Of a DNA stretch of 64,000 nucleotides, positions 59,101-60,515 are shown in pieces; the first letter of the stretch is position 1; the number at the start of each line of letters is the position of its first letter. The position numbers and the translations under genes are program-made. The DNA is from Paraferrimonas sp. SM1919. Lineage in GTDB: Bacteria; Pseudomonadota; Gammaproteobacteria; Enterobacterales; Shewanellaceae. The DNA is taken from positions 90,378 through 154,377 of the forward strand of contig NZ_WINH01000009.1 of NCBI RefSeq assembly GCF_010993985.1, in the 5' to 3' direction. The notes under the pieces are model-generated. The model had not been told where the DNA came from. It worked only from the letters and a program-made list of their open reading frames with translations, and did not search any database.

Positions 59101-60251
59101 TGGTTGACTGCCATGATGGCATCAACTTCTAACGGCAAGCTGGCATTGGCCCCAAGGGCTAAGAAGTCGAGCAACTCACCGCTTTGTTCAGGCGCTAAGG
59201 CATGTAATTGAGATTGGTCGCTTGCTTGTATATTGACATCGGTTGCGCCAGTAATAGTACTGCCATCAATATTGACAATATTTTCACTATTAAGGGTATT
59301 GGTTGTACTCGCGCCAATGCTATTGTAAATGGCATCATTGGAGGCATTAATATCAACCATACCCACCACATCAATGGTGGTGTTAGAGATTGACACTACC
59401 GCGGTATCATCGTGTTCTTGCTCAACGGAATATAACAAACTAGGGGTCGCTTCGGCGCTAACCTCACCACCAATATGAGCAGATACAATCAAATCGCCCG
59501 CTTCAACATTAATACCATTAGCCATATTAATTTCGGCTCGAGCTTGGCTTCTCACCACAACAGCATCTGCTGTGGTTATGGCAGTATCTGATTTAGTTAC
59601 TTGCGCAGAAAGGATGACTTGTTCGGTAGCGATTATATTACCGCCTAAATCAATCAAGCCTGAAGCGTATTCAGTATTGCCATTGATATCACTGATAAAG
59701 CTTTCAGAATGGGCGTTAAAGGTGACATTTTTGGCACCATTAACATCGCTGCCCTGGGAAAGCAAAATGTGTTCGGCTGCTACGGTAAAATCTTTGGCTG
59801 TTAAATTAAGGTCGCCAATTAGGGTGAAGCTATCTTGCCCCTCGCCCAAATCAACAATTAAGTCTGAGCCCAATTGCGCTAAGGTTTGCTGATCTATCGT
59901 CAAGCTAAAATCATCATCGCCACTGGAGCCCAGAATTTTAATGACATCATCATTAGCATCACGCTCGGCACTGGCAACCACATTACCAGATACGATATCA
60001 ACGATCTCATAGTGGTTGTTATTGGCATTAAGTCGTAATAAAAAGTCCGAAGCAGAAGCCGCAGCTAAATTAAGATCGGCAGACAGCAATAATCTCGGCT
60101 CAATGGCCTCCATGATCATATGATCATTTGCCGCAGCATGGGCACGAAAGAAAAATCGCGATAAGAAACGATGAAAGCGAGAGTTTTTAAAAGGAATGGT
60201 TTTGAATACTGAGCGTTTCAATCCTTTTTTACGACGTAACGGAAGAGCCAT
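26106..60251 (-). CDS. Giant LEPR-XLL surface protein, 11,381 aa
   Basis: One uninterrupted ORF of 34 kb, roughly 1.2 MDa if average residue mass is assumed. Order: basic Phe-rich leader with IEPRLLLSAD (50-59, the LEPR-XLL motif); beta-helix-like repeats rich in Asn, Ser, Ala, Asp and Val (about 60-7000); a mixed beta-rich stretch with DDxx haemolysin-like motifs (to about 8790); Calx-beta-like segments (about 8790-9170); RTX calcium repeats (about 9730-10580); three DUF11-like repeats (about 10700-11090); a TPGFWKN domain (about 11100-11230); and a basic tail ending GGSSKGKK. I noticed no cysteine. The ATG has AGGGAAGG just upstream. Function is probably an adhesin or surface-layer protein (inference). 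It is first in an operon with the SecA-like, M50 and HlyD genes. Confidence 0.93.
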   Translation of the reverse strand: MALPLRRKKGLKRSVFKTIPFKNSRFHRFLSRFFFRAHAAANDHMIMEAIEPRLLLSADLNLAAASASDFLLRLNANNNHYEIVDIVSGNVVASAERDANDDVIKILGSSGDDDFSLTIDQQTLAQLGSDLIVDLGEGQDSFTLIGDLNLTAKDFTVAAEHILLSQGSDVNGAKNVTFNAHSESFISDINGNTEYASGLIDLGGNIIATEQVILSAQVTKSDTAITTADAVVVRSQARAEINMANGINVEAGDLIVSAHIGGEVSAEATPSLLYSVEQEHDDTAVVSISNTTIDVVGMVDINASNDAIYNSIGASTTNTLNSENIVNIDGSTITGATDVNIQASDQSQLHALAPEQSGELLDFLALGANASLPLEVDAIMAVNQFDNATEVNVNDSNISAAGVQINSERKGIVTSIIESLQVDDNLGFAQINFSGMAAINAITGAAKVAIDNTSVDAASLVIAADDQMTLVANTNVGRIADSVFAGAFGGVAAVNLIGLSADNLAQLSLSELVEFSDDSIGADASADTSVSIQDSSLVISSIVDVDAIGAHQLNATVSNTISAQANSPAFASGMSLAGVASMNKIYGDVQATMTQSQGGLMWVDSQDLSIDAINDSGIYSNVKLVSDSTTSNDGGVDLLNQGLTDTIAFDHQSTDGSTLVNFGEVVKLADDYADDLGVAGSVYQFMGQDASQLDLSNQDYSDASLWKRISATQILPQGNNVTASHSVAAGGVLAFNDVDIAVDSVIDGATVDLTGNLNLAATNASIIYAVNDSTVISAGGSAYGTGTSALVNAIVASNQINGGTSAHVVNSNVTVLGNVTVNALSLAVIDAQVLGLSESGDASVGALLSFNQIGWDSQGALFDSIDALLNLNTADDAMVLTQASISDSQLSVAGSINLDAQSKQQQFEITNNNTSQNIDQWVDSFDDVGIVDNDDVSTPFIDEADTDLAQDNSITQQIIDLFTNMLVPLSQDIADISVEVLAAGALWLIKDKHYGNYLVSLERDSQSPDDLSLATIAVSQQSMINAQTSNHSTSAASALYGATGISLSGALASNRVNAFTQAEIRNINVAGTALNLSGDLIINADNNALIAANNTNETLAQTENLLGSNIINELVTSLADDYQYTSASIGQTVSQGERVFIGEGYANGGTPGLIYEYQGASPLLLNGNIDYSGGDWTAIDAIDQTSQLPALNASDSDAIGFGAMVARNEVFAGADAALINAPVAATNVEVLANNSAFIFANNLGFASASGGSSYGTGEAIAVSGVIATNQILSHAIAKVKNSDIEVTANVNVEAKDESLVDATSNVAVESGAESVGVLLSFNSIGWVPQNVMSNAIDAFIGDDPLFQGIFSEQQASQTHALVEDSSITGANLTVDASQNAKINSTISNTSTTTAGALFGADGLSAAASLSSNKVNTDTLAAIYVSDNSPAQSLTISSDLKVNAKDDSWVFSNTKITSTTITTNDGGAAIIDGFIQDRIPADYVSLEVPTQLNFGDTVRLAADFDDSKGTPGAVYQYMGEQTANLNLNQQDYFDSGFWKEVTATQLVPQGFNITESNANASGGAVVLNDVRSEAFALVEQQTINAGAVTVTSEQTGYIYATLDGEFESSGGSVWGTGSALAVSASIATNLVLTDSLAQINDSIVNADNLSVSSFRASNIDATNTTNVVSGEDAVGVKLAFNTVGWESQNLIFNAFDALIGTVYGESDHNSSDRPTALLNGDIVRLDSAINGGQEGQLYRYIGDSITNDGLDSAPIDLTQMNYSDGSLWQSVVDIFSNEDPATSHAIITDSQLDINHDLEVLAFNESIINAWLTNESTSAASAFFGAGGMAVSAVLTSNKVSSSTQAYIKNNQQTVAANHITIVADDFSGIASNSALLAAQSSSNDYGVGIVNNLASTLLDDYDYTDRSGAKQLKFGDTVKIDSADYLVEEVIVASVEQGDKVALLDENGNQIAIYEYVANAQLTDTNLANGIQNYASNSDWVLISTNPNTKYNAHEVKAFNADINSGDRVQLYANGEATQTYEYIGNTTLFGMSLFDGDVDYANNADWVEISGEQGVVYQYMGDDQATGVTTDLGSADYSDYGLWKPLSQDNLINKKLATTLIGDRVGSLIEDAGLSATSTSQSLSGMITRNDVRAEVLAFIEGALIQGANGNALSSLEMDANERALIISADSSVVSAGSAKQRADGTLNGIMITNQVLANAKSWLADSQINNGLADAGVITVNAVNDVLVDATSLTSTSVGGTDSLTGIIAFNNVGWKIDNIFEQAFELLVAEDLFIDDIPVAAQAAIINTDINAEAVNVSAENSGLINSSVGNEVSRTTSGNFFKFALGKIKEATKSETKDSDKSDSQSGSSTTGASDEADPDAPESNVDTDTTEAEQAAAAEKAKAEAAAKAKAATGLTAGIIVSSNKVNTSADAFIYDANINASGDVIVEANDVAKIDANTQLKVSVISTSTIDALTQLVTDLVQQEYSYTTESGTRLLTSGDRVRLGTDMGTGAGDVYIYTGPTQNIDLASLTLAEFVDPSGHWQKVTGGADDIADLFPNFGNFADSDAKAAGGIFNVNDVRANVAAILNEVELAANNLLLNANESASNLATVISNIEASGGSNTGGGTVFAYNGQLVSNLLLSKAKANILNSQVSLANDLSVNALNDALMDAELLVDTLSGDEAAAFSFAFNVMGWDSQNALFDAIDAILGDSVFADYVMSKQNAVATLVNIDESEFDVGRDMSLLADNQAILDATLTNTVSSEASALKDATGSSLGIVVTSNKVNSYSEVTVSDNVLPTEEVTLANADLNIGRNLQLKAIDQARINANTQLVSSSITTNDSGLSIASETFNDFLAADHSSDDTSVELAFGDRVRLSDGFDAEFGNPGSIYIFMGADTANAVDLSALNYRDAGYWKEATETQLIPQGLNLPGSDPNTDSASSSVGAMFVLNDIRSGVEANLVNQGVYAGSVTLEANETAIITADINSEATSSGGSVIGTGVSEAINGIIATNVVNSGASADVLDSRIVTHLNNGSSGDVSINAFNQSEIDATVKAITSTGDTGTGIVLAFNSIGWKGQNFLFNAIDTILGDPLIADAFDNSNPSATSAIIRNTDLTISGDLNLTAESGGEKLFDLDELSFINDFANKLNDAAELDADNTDTDIDEQAVDALDNDSILFELRVAFLNQGLQLSDALVLSVISAGSEWQLRDRNGSSYFIRLAEDNGNSYLEVYKSTISATTSNETTSVASAFKDASGQSVSALVTRNLVNTEVEASIVNDNDAEIDVNGDIVIHAQDNAGIDSIVNVLAFQSVTNDYGIGLLTNFFDNVIREYDYTNRSGSQTVSVGDIVYLAEADFTTLEQPTELINSQRVQLENGYTNGGIAGAVYEYVGTDLNDANGINLAVIDYTSADWQLVTGEAGQSFMYIGDEAEIDLANANYNDALVWLRLNDESLFDQFNIQLTSSDSIAVGGVAAVNGVKSAVSSSIEGVQQINADGAVDVTALQTAVIYADNDSVVSSDGGGINGDGKSLAINGAIATNTIETTIEAFIADTNGLNAAAINVAAQNNSVINANVNNETTSNSDSVGFTLAFNSIGWQSQNILFNTADALLGTEIGSHSPSFVEAYIDSANVNASSGDISVTTLVNTLINSEAKSKVTVTALSFDESDALGIGAVIAMNKSHLDSNAYIQGDGSQSLEANNGNIVVASGDSSAIFADVAAPVLSIGVGLGSGSSSSVSVGLSASRNQIEHQQAAYIADFISVNANNVSVSVDDVAVIDAHSQAAAIAVQVSPGKSIAASGGGATAMNVILNTSEAFIKNADVTATSGDIIIAANQDNQIDALVDSVAVSVAAGTQNGGSLSIGASYARNLIGWTLNNYNTEDLSDEQMNQGLSFVRAYSEHSDLIANAGLVAVTAAGVSQINARVKSTSVGISATPKNGAALSVGVVFTENRVGTEVSAAMLGESGNNTVTGQQVEVTADNSSNIVTDAQAVAVAGSISGGNTGAISVGATIARNHLSDQTLATVDNIDIQSHTGDITISAQSIESAAPNSQYSSTDGSQVLAQGDVVADGSQAYVFIGEAYTYIVDETSQQVDTVNSGEIARVLVNDKYYFYQAQNGLSNVDLATIDFEQDGNWQLVAQDLGAEDYQDINRWRELTSISATATAASLAVALGAKTGLALSGAGAESTNVVLSKTNVSVDSSSLTSAQNINLNSQSNKSINATVVSASASLAATGKNAAGASIGASLARNLIGWDLDTDYLPSQTQEAAQTHTLITDTAISANNGVGELQLTALSANDIDAIVVAGSASVVGSGQNGLALSGAGVSAVNFISHSIQAQLAATTNAPLDLFASALEISAIDNSAINSIAVGASIAAVVSGNLSGAASVAVSLAENTIDNTVSASLDGYQLTGNNFIANTPITITAQENASIESTAVAASLAVAASGKIGGGLSGAGADATNVILTTVDAYIANSILGTETSYLQTNIDLNATNTSSILATVVGASAAIAGGVKGGVSASIGVALAQNYVGWNRDGSLDSANVSAYVENSDIYVDGDIDIEAISNNEIEALVLAFSVAIGIGGTAGISLPGAGSSTVNRIGSGTNAYIVGDGTSQIHANNVTINAYDSSSITADTAAGALGFAGAGPAAISVSVAVSLADNSINNSVSSFIDSTLVSSDGDINIDSSLENTISATAISASISAAFAAKVGAALSGAGAEARNTINSSVNSYATNSKLSNQGDILISASDVSLVDAIILGASAAVGASGVAGVGVSIGAAVARNLVGWRVDHSYSADFDTDTTTEQLVLDQGDTVKVLSGPRMGDVYQYVGENVSVDHKSADGLSFVSQGQLVQVASDYNGTGQPDGIYRAIGSGSFDLSNLDYSDDTQWEFIGSGQFIEQDFGNSKLWRQVNLEQQSSQVHAYLENTSVATDGDLNINATNDASIDATVVAASAAVGAAGKVGIGASGSGAASQNSIATSVKAFIDGNAMFGDTSPGIVADAISIIAEDRSDISSDVVGASLSVGGGALAGAAISVGVALSYNEVSNEVEASIQNASSGAGVVANNGDIVVSADVYEDHSNFNSNYQSNNGTQALVVGDKVKVSAGHSDGGDIGAYYRYIGDHDYQSNGAVDIQSGDRVMVAEGHTSGGVIGAIYEWTGSDSNLNLDNQNYASGSWVRVNVNLANENYRDSSRWMREAAINAVSVAASAAIGGAGGVGVGLSGAGASSVNVILTKTNAFIENSEVSSNLDVNVLADNTAAINSVVLAASAAVGVGAAGVGVSIGAAESKNLIGEDLDGNRTDNLDKPLSEVQAYLANSSVSANQLNQSATMDASIDAIVVAGSAAVGGGNIGLAGSGAGVGAYNTIANTVAAFIDGDGANGVNVDDISIFASNDSRVRSYAVGASLAIGIGFSGGAGVGAAITVAASAAHNTLANKIDAYINDANSGFTQADSISIQAQDNLDIDSVAVAASIGVGVGDGLGLAISGAGADATNIILSGTNAYINNSILATSIGDVTLLASNNSSIDAVIVAASVSVGGGAVGVGVAIGASLARNAIGYYLDENGNLQQDDALYSNVSAYVQDSSIQSAGDLIINANSIAQINSDVVAASVAVTGGAVGVAAAGSGVNSINQISQHIEAYINGDSSLVQGAPIGISAERIDISAVDESKINANAIGASVAAAIGSSVGVSVSVAATIAQNTIANVIDAGISRASNTQARAGNITTSGIVISATERAQINAVSAAASASVAASQAGVALSGAGTESRNIIETISNAHITDSLSVISAFGIDVKSFNQAQLSADILSLSISAGVIAGSAAILVSSNNLGGNTSAYIANSTVSVFQGDLLVDAQAEGTLHSNANTVSVAGGVGFSAAVTKSEETISNNVEAYVDDSTVNVNSGSLTINAEALNDANPNINSVSVGMVSVGVLEFNAIISGKTAAYMTGNNTVNSAGGIDILATDTNTSDPDIASVNVGGLAISSIKAKPTIDRHTWAYIGDGINASSVNLNDYQNSNNGGNLNINANSSAQSKNEITDVSVGLATITEMNFGANISNDTHAYIADNTNVYAKDSNISADANHTLTTDILSVAVSAVNIGVQEIENKLEATTKAYIDGGLRADDIDIKALSTPVVNSEVTGVGVSGLNIAAAELSNTLDSETHAYIGDSAHVIGNELSIHAEQLKSDDYSYTVESDLLHVNVGLLAAEGDAKAEAISNSNVSAYIGANGAKSFDDNNHGLVDIEGAINVIAKADESVLSKIEGGSGSIIIAGSSMSPLAEINGSVNTFLGGNILVESDSLLMATQDNYGATNREADAHVVGAAVALVGSGINIDAQASIDGKVFSGMHAGAHADIAGGAEFIANNSSSALADAEGGSGSIGVSVATFSSTANNNHQTSTQLNGGSEINAGSLSLIALSSSESSSEIFSLSISGLASTNASEAVAENESSTSANLGGDVFVNGGNISVTSDASSFSDASISGGSGSIGFTVSEANAIAMNNSSIEAGILDNASIDGAGSIEIIANTRPVSGTSSLGATSNAGVSLGSGSAIAIGIANADADTSVNVSASIGSNAEIGLDSSVGSIDVLAFGRGEADSKSSAYGGGLVQVGQAKSESRFDPSVNATIHSGVQINASGDITVDALVDVVPSSQPASDAIVSINAANNTIVFDYPLSDGDVVQFSANTNVGGLEDGRVYRVLSGQNGGNTIALGASLDGSAGIDEQQNTMTFSGAHHFQSGDAVYYSSPNGESIFASGQTSGLFYVQLIEIGQDGNTPIYDAFSIRLVDNYADSIKTDSQLSSSLGSYNTASNTITMNTSGQYSHGQMVTFLANNSISISQDVVNVNDYNGSYSIDGESFSPGIELDENNDFSVVHNAAADNIYYEGHGLQDGDAVIYRNLSSGNDISGLNSGNTYYALRGDADLFQLTEHYFTGFSTNEVQVSSNPDVYRTQFDINGHGLSNGDVLYDASNNTQYYVVSANTNSFSLSSTNNGSALDNLNINTLTAGVINLDHNGIEGEHVFEEGVSGFINGQGYYVKVTSGNNFQLTTDSALQNVVNFATNDQSQPIVLAELGVDLVATVGEDLHDLTLDLTQNYSGGANAKFLSESGAELSSVIAPPGNGKSNATALGGGGGAVAVNGPEAYIDSTPTVAAVINASSINTAGSVFINSYSAVDISSYANTGQGGLVALGEASADSEISSANTNSKVGSNASINAGNDVIITTDSGHNATARVKSVGGGLGSASDVDNRAKITYANEIDIADNATVTAVDAIGLYANAHSTGSTNAYSEAWGGVAKANSDDNHSSNNVGVHINGDVTIDINNGVYIEGDSVDIDADVDQIAGNAYAYAKAINPALFGYAEAYADAIVKLNSDVAINIGSSASSNTTTITGLRGVDITTRHSDADASASGGKKAVALIPPQSFNKTEVENTSQALDVNGNVLVVVGARDESRANSGKITATKTGLTRSSDISTYNNFLNANNRDQALALYVDTTGNDHHIYWDADVTVLGGKQGQPELVVDEDGNIVRLNNVQVWNDAALTQVLNVGDSITGNNYYVEAINDGYGDIVFSNPEAQVIKQQAGDPIFIFRDNLESISIIDHSNNHMHILDIDMIHRGQDTPLVHIDTEQSLTASNNDSGPNLTDVDSTSGGHSGAHSNSFGFGLKHSISPNLITVDIQKLGVGGGDIVLNGLGGYEGQIINPTGWTRIINEQGNLLATDADNSIETNQLRIDTLESIGSDSAAGANARVNIDLVRSLAIPEYQGDPDGIRLESLHLNAEQDIYASIQALYRVNDSHADMQVNIDQLDAGGNIDVVIEDSLAQSATNDVGHITVHIQKTGQSGLYSSHYRPDGGDILLDRAAYTGGSDTVLNSTYTFEMHTQVADLGDVQEFRFSGESSYAIDATITAQPLSAGLVAGENIKVIADSRFDDSTTIEFIALTDVLSSGHIDMHTDADITLTEEYDDLRVGLVQSQYQDVLLISPASILDSSTFGNWDLGDSSADVVAANITMVAVDSIGADFNFLEIDSSYSTSGVVKADATNNIRLIETSGDMNIHHIYSTFGDVSLTTLAGSLIDAWHDDELTAEHINVRGNNIDLDANGGDVGSSGDDLDVDSGINGDFAGRVYIEADSSIYYSEANNELNLLGAIALGGDVRLTINDTAATPELIRGEPNNTSAPAEDLYLVDKGSRLIGESDFQAAGVFTTVYQAVISAANDINLWIGDNFATQDNSLVLAAGMIVVRGDSLRARGSDDYTSYSGDMDLGFGTNMDLRGTIGGTYTGSDSETLLTNVITRDTVDSESFIIDGTGQTHIYGNDDVDLITFNETELNAKTKVFGSRFNTLSDNEVAGQDGRDEFTVNQLQTMSVDDGLTLTLDGQGNSDLYTVITTGSQGDYRDYVINVLDSGDKDNGEDILNIYGNDSPLSGTDLAGEAYDADDIFLFRRASYIDTDLSDGGIIDDEQAFDDGTLAFVSLLHGTLEQTRSSDPSGDNSVRPQQQQRINYDANLNGRLHVFGLGGNDYFAVDDNAAITTIDAGAGDDNIQVGQIYGTLRDDGTVAAADVFGSPRDRLNSGADESNIIATTRGYLSQGNTSPLVVQGGSGEDVFTVYSNKAELRLEGDSGNDLFVVRAFALAETYTEADEALNPDHKAGTIIVDPVTGVAQAKVGFSTEDTTKVNTGSGDDEIQYNINAPVSIDGGSGFDKVVILGTEFADDFVITKDGVYGGGLNVRFDRIEMLEIDGLEGDDEFFVLSTPFGVATRIIGGLGSDTMNVGSDVTEDIVSRELEGLSGTINHDVLSDDLGYDGVAVNGIDLNVATETEGVVVIEETDGYTEVSEASSIYDQYSVRLSVQPEIGTVVYVTISAARSNQEEADGSVIPNLENADSIRITSDFGVNNANIDFERSYDVNQVNETSNNRTVVLRFDHTNYDQAQNVFVQAAPDDAQEGARTVTISHSTLVEIDGAVITDAAVQDQQLGIFDQVAVRNVEVNVIDDDLPQLLITETNNSSLVLEGDIGSGKGIADNYQLSLSTAPAAGSTVVVQLSELIAPGGYSEITWSSSDSRFNATDNTVTFTSANWQQPIDMIITAIDDDATEDKSYSVIEHQVTVYDQNGIQDNSINIETVLLDVDVIDNESKGVIVSESDANTLVIQNATDSSNSDDYTLRLTSAPDADVTINIITDGQTDVVLSNRVTLTEIGHIDTTTMYSGGITFDGMTATREVEGNFFDAGLEAGQWLQISGSSNNDVDGYQLIQIESISNDGQTITFAQSNDFNGFVAEQAQQVQLFSAQRDGYYQGQLTFVDTGTVPVGFVERDTIIRSEGSWSEDGFSEGQIIRVTDAQGNNGDYKVVLLDDGDGAYGDDQVMTLRAIDELVDLSTIATVTRLAASVTFSADENSADAWFNEVTITVKADADYDKPVDRQFKKEFSKNANTLAYNLRGPLELVGGVLGERSLQEAIMLPGETNGPLIGIAIQPDELTQIDTLNVYNDNSQENLEVAVSGAAITGLNLNNSLSFPVTAFGESNDLPAGIVFGNLQTTDPTDSEFEVLNLFMGMGNDYVEVTDTLHTEADHGGITVIHGGGNQYLEFDFASTLEQINAGFSLTRGDGRDWQDARVEVGQTLTLDAGSHGVFEVIAVNGDQLQLASINGQLPQAGNSTGITNIAVINPQGETLVGGDHIVVTGGAGPDSPLVIYGDTSQDGSYYNGLASIADKGNFGDKQQNPQSPSAEDQIFDYPLASQFDYHGNDVIDASAVFAGVAITDLPSVGVTIYGGRGNDTIIGSQAGDHLAGGSGNDVIIGQAGNDHIYGDSGVNVNVITRVLTIPVINASTSVNFDHLQAGDDVIYGDFVDVSDISLIDEQATGAFDDIIFGDHGIITQNIEPEVKLLTTEEVVEISSYDPENGGQDVIYGHLGNDIIIGGGLGDTLHGDQANDLVFGDFGYVVTNIDGQAIDRQMLPMSMPVADHPFMFESIYTQNHFQGGDDVIYGDEFITLDSNIELASDGEDILMGQQGRDTIFGGSKDDDIWGGHNVALGQDAGDRLDGGKGDDVILGDNGVILRRGDSYNPRIKLLSGSAIYDDMGIAQLQADLLQSPNGTAARQIVVMDHANDTDNSLYGDDYIAGGFDDDVIFGQLGNDIIQGDGSIGTVAAPTDSQASRNIDGSLFVISSFESLEHDGDDYIEGNGGDDVIFGNLGQDDIIGDNSSLYGLDTSFARTTGSDILFGGDGSRIVRNQMGQNGESVDNLGNTQIAEHAFDADYIMGDNANLFRLVSIDDNLDTQFLSFEYDNSEDIGSDPQDPQNTQLRSELKVIPRAFVLLDYGYGLSNDTDLGASDLIMGEDSDDVIQGMTGNDVLYGNGWDDDLYGGTGLDKIFGGSGEDGIIGDDGLILTNRIGIAEPLYGMGTGEEHFIDIPGPWTGAWVDLDGYIKKTAHLINWEQGSSDVIYGGLGDDWIHAGAGDDAVSGAEALFDFYRDTRALAASPFVYDAETGKLDFYDADNPLEKMEGFLLNFESFTANGDLIHDGKDRIFGDLGNDALFGGTGHDRLFGGFGDDYLQLDDNLNTNGGLNDTSDDATNPDETAGAADFAYGGGGRDVLIGNTGSDRMFDWTGEYNSFIVPFARFGNQAIIRSPSPHVVDFLQALGEASGSDRSMLEPYGELGLVTQDDPEWADVHGAPRDPQPGNTPSGDFDTAGAPEDDRQLAPLQTAHGSTPSGTVSTEIYEDLAAIHIETAINAVNPWQPTVFEDADSLSLAASLEAGEDVVWTYLVTNASDTALADVIVVDDFAGQGDGFEAAYVGGDDNNDGLLDVNETWLFTSAGVVNYVAQSSYKNVARATANAEIDGELVSVTDIDANYHNIGSQQIGINIEKTLNGLDADTLEQAVVVELDEQLVWQYSVSNTGDTPLANITVIDDHGTIDTSDDFIASYLSGDVNDNGLLDAGEVWLFNSAAIDYQASEEHYVNVATVTANINQLTVTDSDANHHILAVAEPVLGVDIEKAINALDPLNPTAAEDADSSGQWLLQGQDIVWTYLVRNTGEAALDGSSLIIVDDHGTVDTADDFTPSYLSGDSNGDGYLDVNETWLFSSAPVLEYQATQSSYINTATVTVIQDGQTVTDSDTNAHSVHTEQTGQQGLTPGFWKNNAENWQAQAWPTDSFGNPIFSPNDLATSVFDIPASYQLENLTLLEALNLKGGQENALLRHAVAGLLNALHQGVDYPITAIDLINQVNLALASADNNVINSLKDTLDGYNNLGADLDQHGRVGEGDSAQLNLSQQALTEVDLIADSAEVQYQNQAFAETEGLVDDSVVMAEAYYEMQGSDLSEHSQPVEVYSEEEPQLTELDTFIIDIESGQLSAMLRDNSEALLYRDDAQSADWIYVEEQHAPLNQGQQNKAIKNSQSMEVFVKGGSSKGKK
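26560..26955 (-). other. TPGFWKN domain of the giant protein
   Basis: Begins LTPGFWKNNAENWQ and continues through LLEALNLKGGQENALLRHAV and LINQVNLAL to YNNLGADLDQHG. I recognise the TPGFWKN motif as recurrent in secreted multidomain bacterial proteins. Function unknown. Confidence 0.65.
26985..28155 (-). repeat. Three DUF11-like repeats near the C-terminus
   Basis: Three copies of about 130-150 residues share (I/V)xIEKxxNxxDP, (V)WTYLVxNTG(D/E)xAL, VxDDHGTxDTxDDF, YLSGDxNxDGxLDxxETWLF and SYxNxATVTA. Such repeats are common near the surface-exposed or anchoring end of long bacterial surface proteins. Confidence 0.75.
28515..31065 (-). repeat. RTX-type calcium-binding repeats of the giant protein
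   Basis: Many nonapeptides of the form GGxGxDxUx: YGGRGNDTI, AGGSGNDVI, GGGLGDTLHG, DGGKGDDVILGDNG, GGTGLDKIFGGSGEDGI, FGGTGHDRLFGGFGDDYL. They occur in about ten clusters separated by non-repeat stretches, across some 850 residues. They are expected to fold on contact with extracellular calcium. Confidence 0.92.
32750..33880 (-). other. Calx-beta-like segments of the giant protein
   Basis: Two or three successive segments of about 120 residues with the pattern YSVRLSVQPE(I)GTVVYVTI ... VQAAPDDAQEGARTVTISH and YQLSLSTAPAAGSTVVVQL ... ITAIDDDATED. These resemble Calx-beta domains, which bind calcium in surface proteins. Confidence 0.6.
43000..48900 (-). repeat. Repeat array B of the giant gene: SGAGA / RNLIGW units
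   Basis: A second family of shorter units. About eleven copies of (L)SG(A/S)GxxxxN alternate with VSIGxAxARNLIGW segments; the latter lie at 48681, 47538, 46710 and 45945 with the Trp kept, and near 44430 and 43630 with the Trp lost. The base unit is about 0.8 kb, lengthened where extra modules are inserted. Confidence 0.8.
49509..57704 (-). repeat. Repeat array A of the giant gene: seven units marked FNxxGW
   Basis: Seven copies of a conserved segment (L/F)(S/A)FNxxGWxxQNxxFxAxDxxxG occur. Their FNxxGW codons lie at 57687, 56274, 55200, 53481, 52209, 51072 and 49509 (lower coordinate). Unit lengths vary from 358 to 573 residues. Each unit also has a TxSGGSxxGTGxAxAxNxIxxN-type segment and an xNDVRSxVxA-type segment. 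Confidence 0.85.
53056..53285 (-). other. Charged Ala/Lys/Glu-rich insert in the giant protein
   Basis: Encodes about residues 2323-2398: a Lys/Ser/Asp-rich stretch (KEATKSETKDSDKSDSQSG), an acidic stretch, then a helix-like AAAAEKAKAEAAAKAKAA. It is unlike the beta-rich repeats on both sides and resembles a TolA-type stalk in composition. Confidence 0.75.
60072..60251 (-). other. Leader and LEPR-XLL motif of the giant protein
   Basis: Encodes residues 1-60. Eleven Arg or Lys occur in the first 32 residues, with a Phe-rich FLRRFFF-like core (residues 29-35, FLSRFFF), then RAHAAANDH and the motif IEPRLLLSADL at 50-60. There is no classical long hydrophobic signal-peptide core. The LEPR-XLL motif is a recognised N-terminal feature of very long repetitive bacterial proteins. 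Confidence 0.8.
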
Positions 60252-60358
60252 GATACCTTCCCTAGTTGTGCTTTACAGCAATTGCTAAACGGTTCCAAAG
60301 CAACCGCCCCCCTTTATTGCTAAACTTCCTTGCACATATTTAGAATTAGCCATTCCAA

Positions 60359-60388
60359 AAGATAATGTTCAAATTGTAGATAGTTCAA
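60359..60388 (-). promoter_or_regulatory. Candidate promoter of the giant-protein operon
   Basis: On the minus strand TTGAAC (60383-60388) and TATCTT (60359-60364) are separated by 18 bp, giving a leader of about 100 nt. The match is moderate and other AT-rich boxes exist nearby. Confidence 0.35.
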
Positions 60389-60515
60389 TAAATATCAGTA
60401 GAGGCACCTTGCCAGCCAATAACAAAATGTAGTCCACAAGCACCAATTGAGCAAATTTTAACCACAAAAAATATCATCTTTTAAAGTGCTTTACCGATGG
60501 GTTTCACGGCAAAAA

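Noticed and set aside
26106..60251. Ordinary type I-secreted RTX adhesin (LapA/BapA type)
   Set aside because: RTX repeats are present, but no ABC exporter or TolC is linked, the C-terminus does not look like a type I signal, and the linked genes are SecA-like and M50-HlyD. Type I export by an unlinked exporter cannot be fully excluded.
26106..60251. Two-partner secretion (FhaB/TpsA)
   Set aside because: The N-terminus lacks a TPS domain and signal peptide of that kind, and no TpsB beta-barrel gene is nearby.
26106..60251. Giant ORF as an assembly artefact of tandem repeats
   Set aside because: The units differ in sequence and length, the frame is open for 34 kb, and there is a coherent N- and C-terminal domain order. 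Copy number could still be affected by assembly.
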